Of a stretch of 64,000 bases of DNA, positions 35,173 through 44,399 are shown piece after piece. The position numbers were made by a program, and so were the translations under genes. Every line of letters begins with the position of its first letter. The stretch's first letter is position 1. Origin of the DNA: an uncultured Lachnospiraceae bacterium (lineage in GTDB: Bacteria > Bacillota > Clostridia > Lachnospirales > Lachnospiraceae); contig CAOKOL010000002.1 of assembly GCA_948470335.1 (NCBI GenBank), positions 120,926-184,925 of the forward strand, read 5' to 3'. The notes beneath the pieces were generated by a model. That model was given only the letters and a program-made list of their open reading frames with translations. It did not search any database and was not told the DNA's origin.

Positions 35173-37358
35173 ATGACCGCCTCCTCATCTACCCGGCATT
35201 CATAACCAGATTTCCTGAAACGCTCAACAACGCCTCCGATGTTTTCCTTATTCGTATTGGGCAGAAGCACATACAGCTTTCCGCCTCTTAAAATACCCAG
35301 ATAATCTGTCTGCCGTATGGCGCCGCCCAACGCGACCGCCACACTTTCAAAGTCCTGTTTTTCCGTCAGAATCTCCAGCAGCGCATACTCGGCCAATCCC
35401 TTGTCACGGGCATCCGAAAATGCTTTGGCCAACTGGGTAAAGGCTTCTTCATCCAGTACGTTTGTCCCTTCCACATACCGCCGGTTTCTGAGGGCTTCCA
35501 GATAACGGTTTGCATGCACCACCGCATTCTGAATCAGATATCCTACAATTGTCAGCCGGTTCGCCTCCCCCAGGGTCATGCGCTGCCATGGAATGCTCCA
35601 GAGCATCAGGATCAACTGCATGTCGCCTTCCGCGTAGACGGCGCTGGCCATCATGGGCATCTTCTGTTCCATCGTCCTGTTAATATAGACCCGGCGCTCT
35701 TTCAGTTCCCCGTACAGTTCCTCCATCGCCGTATACCGAATGGAATTCCCAAGTCTGCGGGCTTCCGGCGATGTGGCGGAAAACAGTCTCGCATAATCAC
35801 CATTCGCCACCGTATATACCGCCACGTCAGGCGTATCCATCAGTCTGGAAAGGACCTGGGCGGCATAAAACAGAACCTCCTCCGGTCCGTACTGTTCCAG
35901 GGAAGAGGAAATCTCATATATTTTTCCGAGACTTTCCTTATGGTTGACAACCTGCTCTTCAAAATTATGCTTCATCCTGACATTGCTGTCATTTATGTCT
36001 TCGATATCTTTGAGCTGCCCGCTCAGATACCGGACTCTGGACCGGTTCTCATTCCGGACAAATTTGAGCTGATCTCTCATATAGCCCACCGTCAGTCCGA
36101 CGATAAAAAGCTGTGCCATCCACACATATGTATTATAATCCAGAAGCACCTCGAACCCGGTGCGGTCATACATCTGCAGAAAACAGTAGCCGGCAGACGC
36201 AAGAAAAGCTGAAAAGACCGCCTGCTGCTGTCCGTGAACCACTGACAACAGCAAAACATACAGAAGATAAAAATCCAGCCGTGCAATAAATTCGCTGTCC
36301 GCCGCCACCCTGCTCAGCAGGAAAAACGGAATGAACAGCACCAGACTCTCAAGAAAAGGAACCAGCGCTTTCAAGATCTCCCTTAAATGCTTCCACATCT
36401 TCACCGCAGCTCCGGCTCCGCTGTCTTCCTCGGTCAGATAAGAAGCGCTGTGGCGTTTCATAAACTGAACAACCTGTCGGATCCCGCTGTCATAATGGTG
36501 AAAAATTTTATAGGGAAATTCTTTTTTGTATCTTCCGCCGTCCAGAATCAGTCTGCTGCCCGCCCCAACCGCAGTATCGGCGACAGTGACGCCCGTTTCC
36601 ATCGCAGTCTTGACTTCCTCCGCCAGCGTAAGCTCCCCGATTTCTTCCATGGAAGAGATATGGTAAAGGGAATGCTCCGGTTCCTCTTTAAAAAACACTT
36701 TATAAGCCAGCTCCACCCCATCGTTCAGATAGAGCATGGATATGGATCTCCGGCTGTTTGCCGAGATTTTTTCCGTTTTCAGCGCCTCAAGACACATCCG
36801 GAAACAGAGGGAGTCTTCCTTTTTCCCCTTTTCCGGCACCCAGTACAGATGATCGAAACGCAGAATCACCGTGTCCATTCCCTGGGTTCTCCGATAATTG
36901 GCGCAGGTTTCCTCCCCCTGGGCCAGAGCCAGCGCTTTGAAACCTTTGGGAGACGCCGGCTCTTCCTCAGTGATCTGATCCATATAAGGATCTCCGAACA
37001 CTTCTTCCGAGGAAAGGTATACAAATCTTCCGGTCCCGGCCATACTGCATGCGGACAGAATGTTCATCAGTCCCGCCATGTACCGCACGGACTCCTGCCT
37101 GGATAATGTCTCCCAGTCAAAACCGGTATCATATGCGCCCGTAAAGATCGTTACATCCGGCCGGACACTTTCAAAAATATCCTTGATACTTCCGCTGTCA
37201 TAGGGAAAATCATACCGTTCAAATACCCGTTTATAGGAACCCCTGCTCTCTCTCTGTCCCGTAAGCAGATAGACACGGTGACCGTTTTTATTCATTTTGT
37301 CAATCAGCGCATTCATCAGCACGCCGCTGCCGCCTATCAGTAATACAACCAATTCCAT
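35169..37358 (-). CDS. PelD-like c-di-GMP receptor fused to an N-terminal SDR domain
   Basis: About 729 residues in four parts. (1) Residues 1-300 form a Rossmann NAD-dependent epimerase/SDR-like domain (LVVLLIGGSGVLMNALIDKM; FVYLSSEEVFGDPY), with the usual YxxxK lost or displaced, so activity is doubtful. (2) Residues about 330-425 hold four membrane segments. (3) A coiled coil and GAF domain follow (about 440-620). (4) The C-terminal domain is a degenerate GGDEF: the I-site RxxD is kept (RQTD near 683) while the active-site loop is RGGKLY (near 692). In PelD of Pseudomonas that arrangement binds c-di-GMP and activates polymer synthesis. First gene of the operon. ATG 37358 is preferred over an adjoining GTG. 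Confidence 0.82.
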   Translation of the reverse strand: MELVVLLIGGSGVLMNALIDKMNKNGHRVYLLTGQRESRGSYKRVFERYDFPYDSGSIKDIFESVRPDVTIFTGAYDTGFDWETLSRQESVRYMAGLMNILSACSMAGTGRFVYLSSEEVFGDPYMDQITEEEPASPKGFKALALAQGEETCANYRRTQGMDTVILRFDHLYWVPEKGKKEDSLCFRMCLEALKTEKISANSRRSISMLYLNDGVELAYKVFFKEEPEHSLYHISSMEEIGELTLAEEVKTAMETGVTVADTAVGAGSRLILDGGRYKKEFPYKIFHHYDSGIRQVVQFMKRHSASYLTEEDSGAGAAVKMWKHLREILKALVPFLESLVLFIPFFLLSRVAADSEFIARLDFYLLYVLLLSVVHGQQQAVFSAFLASAGYCFLQMYDRTGFEVLLDYNTYVWMAQLFIVGLTVGYMRDQLKFVRNENRSRVRYLSGQLKDIEDINDSNVRMKHNFEEQVVNHKESLGKIYEISSSLEQYGPEEVLFYAAQVLSRLMDTPDVAVYTVANGDYARLFSATSPEARRLGNSIRYTAMEELYGELKERRVYINRTMEQKMPMMASAVYAEGDMQLILMLWSIPWQRMTLGEANRLTIVGYLIQNAVVHANRYLEALRNRRYVEGTNVLDEEAFTQLAKAFSDARDKGLAEYALLEILTEKQDFESVAVALGGAIRQTDYLGILRGGKLYVLLPNTNKENIGGVVERFRKSGYECRVDEEAVI

Positions 37359-37392
37359 CACCCTTTTGCAATAAGCTGCTCTTATACAGAGA

Positions 37393-37401
37393 ATTATACC
37401 A
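37393..37401 (-). promoter_or_regulatory. Extended -10 promoter of the Pel-like operon
   Basis: TGG-TATAAT on the minus strand, about 35 bp before the pelD-like start, with no good -35 box. The 37,402-37,680 spacer is very AT-rich and shows no c-di-GMP riboswitch core or other known aptamer that I can recognise. Confidence 0.55.
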
Positions 37402-37680
37402 AATTTTAATGTGAAAAACCACCTTTTATTTATATATTTTTTATTATGTTTTGTTATATTCTTTATCTATTTTTCAAAATATTCACAGATAACCGCTACA
37501 AATTATCATGTCCTTCCATATATTATCTGAAATTAAAAATATCACACCAGATAATAGGGTAAAATTCAGCTGCCAGACATAAAGATTCATAATAATATAA
37601 ATGCGGTCATTCCTGCGGATATGAATCGATTATGCCGAAAATTATATAACAATATATTAATATTGTCTGTATTTTCAAAT

Positions 37681-37730
37681 AAAAAAAACCGAAATGAAAT
37701 ACCTGAAAAAGTATTTCCTTCCGGTTTTTT
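37681..37730 (-). terminator. Terminator of the ferritin gene
   Basis: GAAATAC pairs with GTATTTC around CTGAAAAA (plus strand), extended by CCG/CGG, with A8 on one side and T6 on the other, so it could work in both directions. It lies 36 bp past the ferritin stop. Confidence 0.85.
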
Positions 37731-37765
37731 GTATCCTGTCTCTTAGGGCATCCTGCCCTCAGTCC

Positions 37766-38275
37766 TTACAGCACCAGCGACGGCGCAGAATATGTGCGGC
37801 CTGCCAGCTCGCTGTTCAGCATATACAGGCTGCGGGCGTCGTCGCCGAACAGCTCCATCTTCGTAATCAGATCCGTGGAGTTTTTCTCCTCCTCGCCCTG
37901 CTCCTTGATAAACCAGTCAAGGAACTGGGTTGTCCGGAAATCATTTACCTCCTGAGCCGCGGCGTAAATCGTGTTGATCAGAGAAGTCACATATCTCTCA
38001 TGCTCCAGACCTGCCTTTAAGGGATCCATCAGCGTCTCGAAGGTCTTGTCCGGCTTTGCAATCGCCTCCAGCGTAACCACTTCATCATTGTTATGCAGAT
38101 ACTGATACATCAGCATAGCATGGTCCTGCTCTTCCTTCGCCTGAATCTCATACCAGTTGGAAAATCCGTCCAATCCCTTCCGATTGTAGAAATTCGCCAT
38201 ATCCAGATACAGATAAGCAGAGTAAAGCTCCTTGTTAATCTGATCGTTCAGTAAAGCCGCCACTTTCTTGTCCAT
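37766..38275 (-). CDS. ftnA: Ferritin
   Basis: Non-haem bacterial ferritin of 169 residues, forming a 24-subunit iron-storage shell. The four-helix pattern and ferroxidase ligands are present: Glu in LNDQINKELYSAY (about residue 17), EEQDHAM with Glu and His near 49-53, LEHERY near 94, and FIKEQGEEEK near 125-135. The length matches FtnA. It is a single-gene unit with its own promoter and terminator. No Fur-box was recognised. Confidence 0.96.
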   Translation of the reverse strand: MDKKVAALLNDQINKELYSAYLYLDMANFYNRKGLDGFSNWYEIQAKEEQDHAMLMYQYLHNNDEVVTLEAIAKPDKTFETLMDPLKAGLEHERYVTSLINTIYAAAQEVNDFRTTQFLDWFIKEQGEEEKNSTDLITKMELFGDDARSLYMLNSELAGRTYSAPSLVL

Positions 38276-38323
38276 CTTTTATTCCTCCTGAATCGTAAAC
38301 TGTGATTATCTTCCGTTACAGGT

Positions 38324-38352
38324 ATTATACTATCGGAGCATTTTAATAGCAA
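38324..38352 (-). promoter_or_regulatory. Sigma-A promoter of the ferritin gene
   Basis: TTGCTA (38347-38352), 17-bp spacer, TATAAT (38324-38329), ending 49 bp before the ATG. It begins 13 bp after the stop of the upstream ABC ATPase gene. Confidence 0.75.
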
Positions 38353-38364
38353 GCGGAAATCGGA

Positions 38365-38973
38365 TCAAAGATGCTCCAAATCAATAATCCTCGTACAGAC
38401 GCTCTCCAACAGCGGCATACTGTGGCTCACGGCCAGAAGTCCGATTTCCCTCCGCTCCACTTCCCCGATCAGAAAACTCCAGATCTGGCTCTGGGTAATC
38501 AGATCCAGCATCGTGCTGATCTCATCCGCCAGAAGAAACCGGGTCCGTCTTCCCAGCGCTCTCGCGATACAGAAGCGCTGCATCTCTCCGCCGGAAATCT
38601 CCGCCGGAAACCGGTTTTTCCAGTCTTCCTCGATCCCCAGCCCCTCCACGATATATTCCTCAATCTCATCGCCCTGCTTTAACACCTCCCGCATACGCAG
38701 GCGGGGATTGACCACCTGCTCCGGATGCTGCCAGATCATCTGCACGGGACAGTATCTTCCGTAAGAACTCAGCGGCTTCCCGTCCAGCAGAACCTCCCCG
38801 CCGTCCGGCTTTTCATAGCCGGATAAAATTTTGCAGAACGTCGTCTTGCCGAATCCGCTGGGCGCGACAATGCCCACTCTCTCATGACTTTCCATCCGTA
38901 GGCTGAAATTTTCCAGGATCTGTTTTGTGTCCCTGCCATATTGAAACGAAATATTTTTTGCTTCCAGTACCAT
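38365..38973 (-). CDS. ABC transporter ATPase, OppF/NikE type (short)
   Basis: A 202-residue ATPase: Walker A GIVAPSGFGKTT near residue 35, Q-loop QMIWQHPEQVVNP, signature ISGGEMQRFCIARAL, Walker B FLLADEISTMLD, and switch region AVSHSMP. It is shorter than typical OppF/NikE (about 260-320) because the C-terminal oligopeptide-binding extension is missing. ATG 38973 has GGGAGG upstream; an earlier ATG would overlap the preceding gene. Last gene of a complete five-gene operon (lipoprotein, two permeases, two ATPases). Confidence 0.9.
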   Translation of the reverse strand: MVLEAKNISFQYGRDTKQILENFSLRMESHERVGIVAPSGFGKTTFCKILSGYEKPDGGEVLLDGKPLSSYGRYCPVQMIWQHPEQVVNPRLRMREVLKQGDEIEEYIVEGLGIEEDWKNRFPAEISGGEMQRFCIARALGRRTRFLLADEISTMLDLITQSQIWSFLIGEVERREIGLLAVSHSMPLLESVCTRIIDLEHL

Positions 38974-39008
38974 AAGCCCTCCCGGCCATTTCATTGCCAA
39001 ACACGGGA

Positions 39009-39938
39009 TCACACCGCCCGCACACAGCGGACTCTTCCGCCCCGCACCTCCCGGCAGGAGATCTCCCCCTTACATGCTTCCGTGTACCATTCGCATCTCG
39101 GACCAAAGGGACATCCTTCCGGCAAGTCTTTCACATAAGGCTGTGTTCCTCTGATAAACTGAAATCCGTTCTGAGGCAGCGCCCGCCACAGCGCTTTTGA
39201 ATAAGGATGCCTGAGCGTCTCCTCCGACCGGAAATCCTTTGCGTCCGCATCCTCCACCGTCGTTCCCGCATAAAACACCACCACCCGGTCCGCCACCTCA
39301 AGCGCCTGCTCCAGATCATGGGTAATCAGAAGAACGCCTGCGCCCTGATCCGCCAGCTCACGGAAATGACTCATCACCCGGCGCACCATCGCCATATGAA
39401 GACCCGGCGTCGGCTCGTCCGCGATCACCAGCCGGGGATTGCCCATCATGGCGGTGGAAACCAGCACTCTGCGGTTCATACCGCCGGACAGCTCGAAAGG
39501 ATACAGCTCCTGCACCTCATTCTTCAAGTGATATCCTTCAAATATCCCGTTCAGCTTTTCTCTGGATGCCTGGTCCTTTTTTCCTTTCCGTATCTGAGGG
39601 CCGATCTTCATCAGCGGGTCTAAAAAAGCCACGCTCTGAGGAACCAGAACGATTTCATTTCCCCGCAGCGCTTTCTGCCGCTCTTTCGTGAGAAGCTCCC
39701 CGTCGTAGACCAGCTCTCCGCCCATGGTGGCATTATAAGGGAGGATTCCCAGAATGCCGTGGGCCAGAAGACTTTTTCCGGAACCGCTGGAACCCACAAC
39801 GGCCACCATCTCCCCCTCCCGAATCGTCACATCCAGGTTTCGAATCACCGGAAGCCCCGTCTTCCGGAACCCCTTTTCATACTGTTCAAAGGACACTGAA
39901 AAATTTCTGATATCCAGGATGACCTTTTTTTCTTCCAT
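39009..39938 (-). CDS. ABC transporter ATPase, OppD/NikD type
   Basis: About 309 residues: Walker A VVGSSGSGKSLLA near residue 50, signature FELSGGMNRRVLVSTAMM, Walker B LVIADEPTPGLH, switch LLITHDLEQAL, and the C-terminal cysteine-containing extension CPFGPRCEWYTEACKG typical of OppD/NikD. ATG 39938 is favoured over an in-frame GTG nine bases upstream that abuts the AGGGG site. It pairs with the short ATPase at 38365-38973 to energise the permeases. Confidence 0.92.
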   Translation of the reverse strand: MEEKKVILDIRNFSVSFEQYEKGFRKTGLPVIRNLDVTIREGEMVAVVGSSGSGKSLLAHGILGILPYNATMGGELVYDGELLTKERQKALRGNEIVLVPQSVAFLDPLMKIGPQIRKGKKDQASREKLNGIFEGYHLKNEVQELYPFELSGGMNRRVLVSTAMMGNPRLVIADEPTPGLHMAMVRRVMSHFRELADQGAGVLLITHDLEQALEVADRVVVFYAGTTVEDADAKDFRSEETLRHPYSKALWRALPQNGFQFIRGTQPYVKDLPEGCPFGPRCEWYTEACKGEISCREVRGGRVRCVRAV

Positions 39939-39949
39939 TTGCTCCACCC

Positions 39950-40774
39950 CTATCTATGCGCGCTGCCCGGATCCAGCAGTCTGCGCAGACTCTCTCCCGC
40001 CACATCGAACAGCACCACCGTAAATACCAGTAAAAGTCCGGGAAACAACGCCAGCCACCACCGTCCCATGGCCAGGTATTTCATACTTTCCGACAGAATA
40101 ATGCCGATGGCGGGTTGCTCCGGCGGCAGTCCGAAGCCCAGAAAGGTGATGCTGGCCTCATGAAGAATCGCATGAGGAAAGGTAAGAATCAACCCTACCA
40201 GAAACTGCGGAAACAGATGGGGAAGCATATGCTTCCACACAATTTCAAATTTCGTCGCGCCCAGCTTCTGCGCCGTCCGGATAAACAATGCTTCTTTTAA
40301 CTGCAACACCTCGCCCCTGATTACCCTGGCCAGGGAAGTCCAGTGCGTCAGCGCCACGCCGATTACCACTCCCTTAAATCCCTTTCCCAGAGCATAGGAA
40401 ATCAGAATCAGCAGTAAAATATGGGGAATCCCCATCACCAGATCAATCAGCCAGGTAATCACTCCATCCACGGTTTTTCCCATGGTAGCCGCAAGGGTTC
40501 CCAGAATCAGCGCCAGAACCGAACTGACGCCCGCCGCAAGAAGGCCGATCCGGATACTCATGGACAGCCCGGTCAGCGTCCGGATAAACATATCCCGCCC
40601 CAGCCAGTCCGTTCCGAACAGATACTGCCCGCAGGGTTCCAGATTCTTTCTGGAGAAGTCCGTCACCAACGCTTCCTCCTCAAACCCCCAGCCGGCAGCC
40701 GTCACCGCCGCCAGGAACAATACCGCCAGGCCAAACAGAAACACCGCCGCCATTCTTCCGTTCAAATGCTTCAT
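39950..40774 (-). CDS. ABC transporter permease, NikC/DppC type
   Basis: A 274-residue permease. The N-terminal membrane helix is followed by the family motif GTDWLGRDMFIRTLTGLSMS, then five membrane helices and the EAA-type loop RTAQKLGATKFEIVWKHMLPH near residue 180. The start overlaps the upstream permease stop (ATGA) and has GGAGGTG upstream. Transports a small peptide or metal chelate; substrate not determinable. Confidence 0.93.
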   Translation of the reverse strand: MKHLNGRMAAVFLFGLAVLFLAAVTAAGWGFEEEALVTDFSRKNLEPCGQYLFGTDWLGRDMFIRTLTGLSMSIRIGLLAAGVSSVLALILGTLAATMGKTVDGVITWLIDLVMGIPHILLLILISYALGKGFKGVVIGVALTHWTSLARVIRGEVLQLKEALFIRTAQKLGATKFEIVWKHMLPHLFPQFLVGLILTFPHAILHEASITFLGFGLPPEQPAIGIILSESMKYLAMGRWWLALFPGLLLVFTVVLFDVAGESLRRLLDPGSAHR

Positions 40775-41763
40775 GCCCCGGCACCTCCCCTGCGTATTCT
40801 GGGATCAATCACCCCGTACAGAATATTCGCAATCAGATTTCCGCCGAACACAAACAGGGCGCTGATCACGGTGATTCCCAGTAGCAGCGGCACATCGCTG
40901 CCAAGCCCGGCCGTCACCGCCGCCTGTCCGAGCCCCGGATAGGAAAAGGTCTGCTCCACCAGTACGGAACCTCCGAATATTTCGCTGATGGCGGCAAACT
41001 GTAATGTCAGCGCCGGGAGCAGCACATTTCGGAGCACATGGTTTTTCACGATACTGAATGTGCTCTCCCCTCTTGCACGGGCAAACAGCACATAATCGCT
41101 TTCCATAATCTCCACCATCTTCTCCCGTGTATGCAGCGTAATATTGGCAATGCCCGTAATGCTTAAGGTAATGGCCGGCAGAATGGCATGCTGAATCCGG
41201 TCCGCAACCGTCACCCCGGCAGCCTCCACACCGATGGGAACGCTGAGTCCGATGGGCAGTACCTTAAGCCACACCGCGAAAATCATCAGAAGCACCAGCG
41301 CCAGCCAGAAAGCAGGCGTACTGGCGATTAACAGGGAATACCCCTTGATGACCTTATCTAACAGACTGCCCTCTCTGAGTCCCGCCAGAATGCCCAGAAC
41401 AAACCCCACAGCTCCCGACAGAATCCAGGCAATCGCCATCAGCCACAGGGAATTGGCCAGCTTCACGCCGATCACCTTCGCCACCGGCTGGCGGTACAAG
41501 AGAGAGAGCCCCATATCTCCTCTGAAAAAATCCCCCGCCCAGGCCAGAAAACGCTCCACAGGCGGTTCGTCCACGCCCCAGTAGGTCTGAAGCTTTGCGA
41601 TCTGCTCCTGACTCATGGAACCAAGCGCCGCCTGCCCCACATTGGCCTGCAGCGGATCCAGAGGAGAAACCGATACCAGGACAAAAGCCGCCAGGCTTAC
41701 AAAAAACACCAGGAGCACCATTCTGACCGCCTGTTTTCCCACAAAAATAAAATGCTCTTTCAC
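40771..41763 (-). CDS. ABC transporter permease, NikB/DppB type
   Basis: About 330 residues. It has an N-terminal membrane helix, SPLDPLQANVG (the PxDP region), and the EAA-type loop ARARGESTFSIVKNHVLRN near residue 225, ending IDPRIRRGG as in NikB/DppB. I choose GTG 41763, which has AAAGGA six bases upstream; an in-frame ATG at 41808 adds 15 unconvincing residues. Second gene of the operon after the lipoprotein. Confidence 0.9.
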   Translation of the reverse strand: MKEHFIFVGKQAVRMVLLVFFVSLAAFVLVSVSPLDPLQANVGQAALGSMSQEQIAKLQTYWGVDEPPVERFLAWAGDFFRGDMGLSLLYRQPVAKVIGVKLANSLWLMAIAWILSGAVGFVLGILAGLREGSLLDKVIKGYSLLIASTPAFWLALVLLMIFAVWLKVLPIGLSVPIGVEAAGVTVADRIQHAILPAITLSITGIANITLHTREKMVEIMESDYVLFARARGESTFSIVKNHVLRNVLLPALTLQFAAISEIFGGSVLVEQTFSYPGLGQAAVTAGLGSDVPLLLGITVISALFVFGGNLIANILYGVIDPRIRRGGAGA

Positions 41764-41883
41764 AAAATTCCTTTCTCTTATGACAGGCCACGGGAGCCAT
41801 GAAACCATGACCCCCTTCTGCGGCTGACATCCCGTGTGAATTTTTTATCTGCCGCCGTCCGCCGATCTTATGAACAGACAGCT

Positions 41884-43569
41884 CTACTCCCAGTACCACT
41901 GGTCTACGTTATTGACAATCGACCAGCCGTGTCCGTGAGGGTGAAGCTTCTGATCCGCCACATGAAGGTTCTCATTGGCCCAGTACAGATGATCGATGTT
42001 ACACAGCCAGATCCAGGGGATATCCCCTTCCTGGGTAACACCTGTTGTTCCGTCCCACTGGGCTTTTTTCCAAAGCTCATAAGAATCCTCCAGTGTAGTG
42101 GCCGCCAGCGCCTCATCCATGTACCGATCCACCGTCTCGTTGGAATAAGGGGAATATTCCGCGCTTTTGCCCTCCAGTGTATGATAAATATTATAAAGCT
42201 CCATCGGCGTATGCGCTCCCCAGCCCCACATCAGCGGTTCTGCCTGCGCCCTCGTATATGCCGTATCCCAGCCGACACCTTCGATGCTGGCATCGATCCC
42301 CAGTTTCTTTAACTGATTCTGGGTATCCGCCGCCAATGCCTGCCGGACAGAGTCACCGGAAGAATAGAGAATATTCAGCTCCGCACGTACGCCCTCTTTT
42401 TCCCGTATCCCGTCGGAGCCCGTCAGCCAGCCCGCTTCATCCAAAAGGGCCGCGGCCTGTTCCGGATCATAAGATACCTGCGCCTCATCATTGTACCAGG
42501 GCATTTTGTCGCAGATGCTGTAAGCTTCCGTGCCGTGGCCGTTCAGAACGTTGTCGATCATTTCTTTTCTGTCGATGCCGATATTAATCGCCCTTCTTAC
42601 ACGCACGTCGCCGGTAAAATCATTGCCCACCGCATTTCCGTCCGCGTCGGTAGACGCCGGAACCGCCGGAAGGTTAAAGCCGCGGTTGTCCACCGTTTCA
42701 AAAGACAAAAGCTGATAGCCCTCGATCGTCTGGTCCGAATAGGAAGCCGCCGTATAGGCCAGATCCACCTGGCCGGCCATAGCCGCCGCATAGGCCGCGT
42801 CCTCATCCATAAATACTACGGTTACCTGCTTCATCTTCGGCGCTTCCCCGTAATAATCCGGATTTGCCTCGAAAATAATCTGCTGTCCCTTATCCCACTG
42901 TTTCATGATATAGCGGCCGGAACCGATCGGATGCTCACCGTAATCCGGGCCGTAGGCGTGCTCCGGCATAATACCTACAATCGCCATGGTATAGGGCCAT
43001 ATGGAATAGGGTTTCTCCATATGAAATTCCACCGTCGTATCATCTGCTGCCACAGCCTCCTTAAGCATCGTAAAATCGTTTACCGAGCTGCTCTCTTTCA
43101 CCGTATTATAGGTAAAGGCAACATCCTCTGCCGTCAGCGGCTCCCCGTCCGTAAAGCTCACGTCGTCCCGAATCCGAACCGTCCAGGTCATGCCGTCCTC
43201 GCTGACCTGCATATCCGTCGCCAGGTCATAATCAATCCGCAGATCCGTCGTCGTCACGGTCAGCGTACTCTGAATCAGCGGCTCATGCACGTGTTCTCCC
43301 GCGCCCCATCCGTATGCCGGATTAAAGCCGGATTCCGGTTCGGAGTTCGGCCCCATGGCCACAATCACGGAATCTTTTGCTCCGTTAGTTCCGCCGGCCG
43401 TATCACCGGACGCCGTCTGATCCTGGGCTGTCCGGTTTACCATTGCCGTTCCGTCTGTCTGACGGTCATCCCCTGCGGTCCCGTCCTGTTTTCCCGGCGC
43501 GCATCCCGCCAGAAGTACCACGGACATCAATATCGCGGCGGCTTTGCCGTAAATACGTTTCTTTATCAT
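41884..43569 (-). CDS. Substrate-binding lipoprotein (SBP family 5, nickel/peptide type)
   Basis: A 561-residue lipoprotein with lipobox LLAGC near residue 23 and a low-complexity Thr/Gly/Asp linker. The family-5 domain follows: YDLATDMQVSEDGMTWTVRI, DVSFTDGEPLTAEDV, GSGRYIMKQWDKGQ and DPEQAAALLDEAGW. The pattern with SEDGMTWTV is frequent in NikA-type proteins, so nickel chelate is one possibility and peptide the other. It heads the second transporter operon of the window and, unlike the first, has no B12 riboswitch; a promoter with an inverted repeat lies upstream. Confidence 0.9.
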   Translation of the reverse strand: MIKKRIYGKAAAILMSVVLLAGCAPGKQDGTAGDDRQTDGTAMVNRTAQDQTASGDTAGGTNGAKDSVIVAMGPNSEPESGFNPAYGWGAGEHVHEPLIQSTLTVTTTDLRIDYDLATDMQVSEDGMTWTVRIRDDVSFTDGEPLTAEDVAFTYNTVKESSSVNDFTMLKEAVAADDTTVEFHMEKPYSIWPYTMAIVGIMPEHAYGPDYGEHPIGSGRYIMKQWDKGQQIIFEANPDYYGEAPKMKQVTVVFMDEDAAYAAAMAGQVDLAYTAASYSDQTIEGYQLLSFETVDNRGFNLPAVPASTDADGNAVGNDFTGDVRVRRAINIGIDRKEMIDNVLNGHGTEAYSICDKMPWYNDEAQVSYDPEQAAALLDEAGWLTGSDGIREKEGVRAELNILYSSGDSVRQALAADTQNQLKKLGIDASIEGVGWDTAYTRAQAEPLMWGWGAHTPMELYNIYHTLEGKSAEYSPYSNETVDRYMDEALAATTLEDSYELWKKAQWDGTTGVTQEGDIPWIWLCNIDHLYWANENLHVADQKLHPHGHGWSIVNNVDQWYWE

Positions 43570-43663
43570 TGAGGTTCTCTCCTTTTCGGCTGATCATTTT
43601 CATGATGTTTCAAATTCTTTAGCTGCTGATCAGAAAATTCCGGATTTTCTCTTTCTGTCTCGT

Positions 43664-43703
43664 ATTTTAGCAAATACCGCAACGCCCTACAAGCCCGGTA
43701 GGG
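43664..43703 (-). promoter_or_regulatory. Promoter with operator-like inverted repeat, second ABC operon
   Basis: TTGTAG (43687-43692), 17-bp spacer, TAAAAT (43664-43669) on the minus strand. A perfect inverted repeat CCCTAC-N7-GTAGGG (43685-43703) covers the -35 box, so a repressor site is plausible; the regulator is unknown. Confidence 0.65.
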
Positions 43704-43763
43704 GGATAAAAAGATAGACAGTTTTTCCCGCTGTTTTTTGTGTCATTTGTTGAACCGGCATAA

Positions 43764-44399
43764 TCAGTCCGCATCAAAGATAACCCTTACCCGGCGCTCC
43801 ATCTCCTGCGCAAACTTCCGGTGCCCCCGCTCGCTGAAATGGCATCCGTCGCCGCACAGTTCGATTCCCGCCGTGCCCGCGTCCCAGAAATCTACCTCCA
43901 GCTCTTTTGCAAGACTCCGGTAAAGCGGGGCAAGCTGCCGTGATTTTTCCACGGACGTCAGATCGAACTCAATGCCGGAAGAAAGCACCCCATCCGTCAT
44001 CGGAACCGGCGCGGTCAGCAGCACGCGCCCCCGCTGTTCTCTCACCCGCAGATAATTCCGGACCCGCAGCATCAGCTTTCTCATGGAGCGGGCGATTTCC
44101 TCCACGGACGCGTTAAAAACCGGTTTCGTATCATTGGTCCCCAGCATCACAATCACCAGATCCAGCGGCATATGAGACAGCATACAGGGCGCCAGATAGG
44201 GAACCGGATCTTTATATTTTTTTCCCCGCTCCGCAAAACCCGTCGTCCGGCCGTTCAGCCCTTCCTCAATCACTCTGTATTCCGGCCCCAGCCTCTGTGC
44301 CAGTATCCCGGTCCACCGTTTCTCATAAGGAAAACGCCCTCCCGGCTCTCCGTTATAACCGTGTGTATTCGAATCTCCAAAACATAAAATATGATACAA
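43764..44399 (-). CDS. SGNH/GDSL-type esterase
   Basis: A 211-residue SGNH hydrolase. All blocks are present: ILCFGDSNTHGYNG (Ser nucleophile, residue 9), EEGLNGRTT (Gly block), VIVMLGTNDTK (Asn block) and DGCHFSERGHRKFA (Asp/His block). No signal peptide is seen, so the protein is probably cytoplasmic; the group includes carbohydrate esterases and arylesterases. The start is a TTG behind a G-rich site. Transcribed divergently from the patatin gene. Confidence 0.92.
   Translation of the reverse strand: MYHILCFGDSNTHGYNGEPGGRFPYEKRWTGILAQRLGPEYRVIEEGLNGRTTGFAERGKKYKDPVPYLAPCMLSHMPLDLVIVMLGTNDTKPVFNASVEEIARSMRKLMLRVRNYLRVREQRGRVLLTAPVPMTDGVLSSGIEFDLTSVEKSRQLAPLYRSLAKELEVDFWDAGTAGIELCGDGCHFSERGHRKFAQEMERRVRVIFDAD

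Noticed and set aside
37402..37680. Possible c-di-GMP riboswitch before the Pel-like operon
   Set aside because: No GEMM core could be found on the minus strand; the spacer is plain AT-rich DNA.
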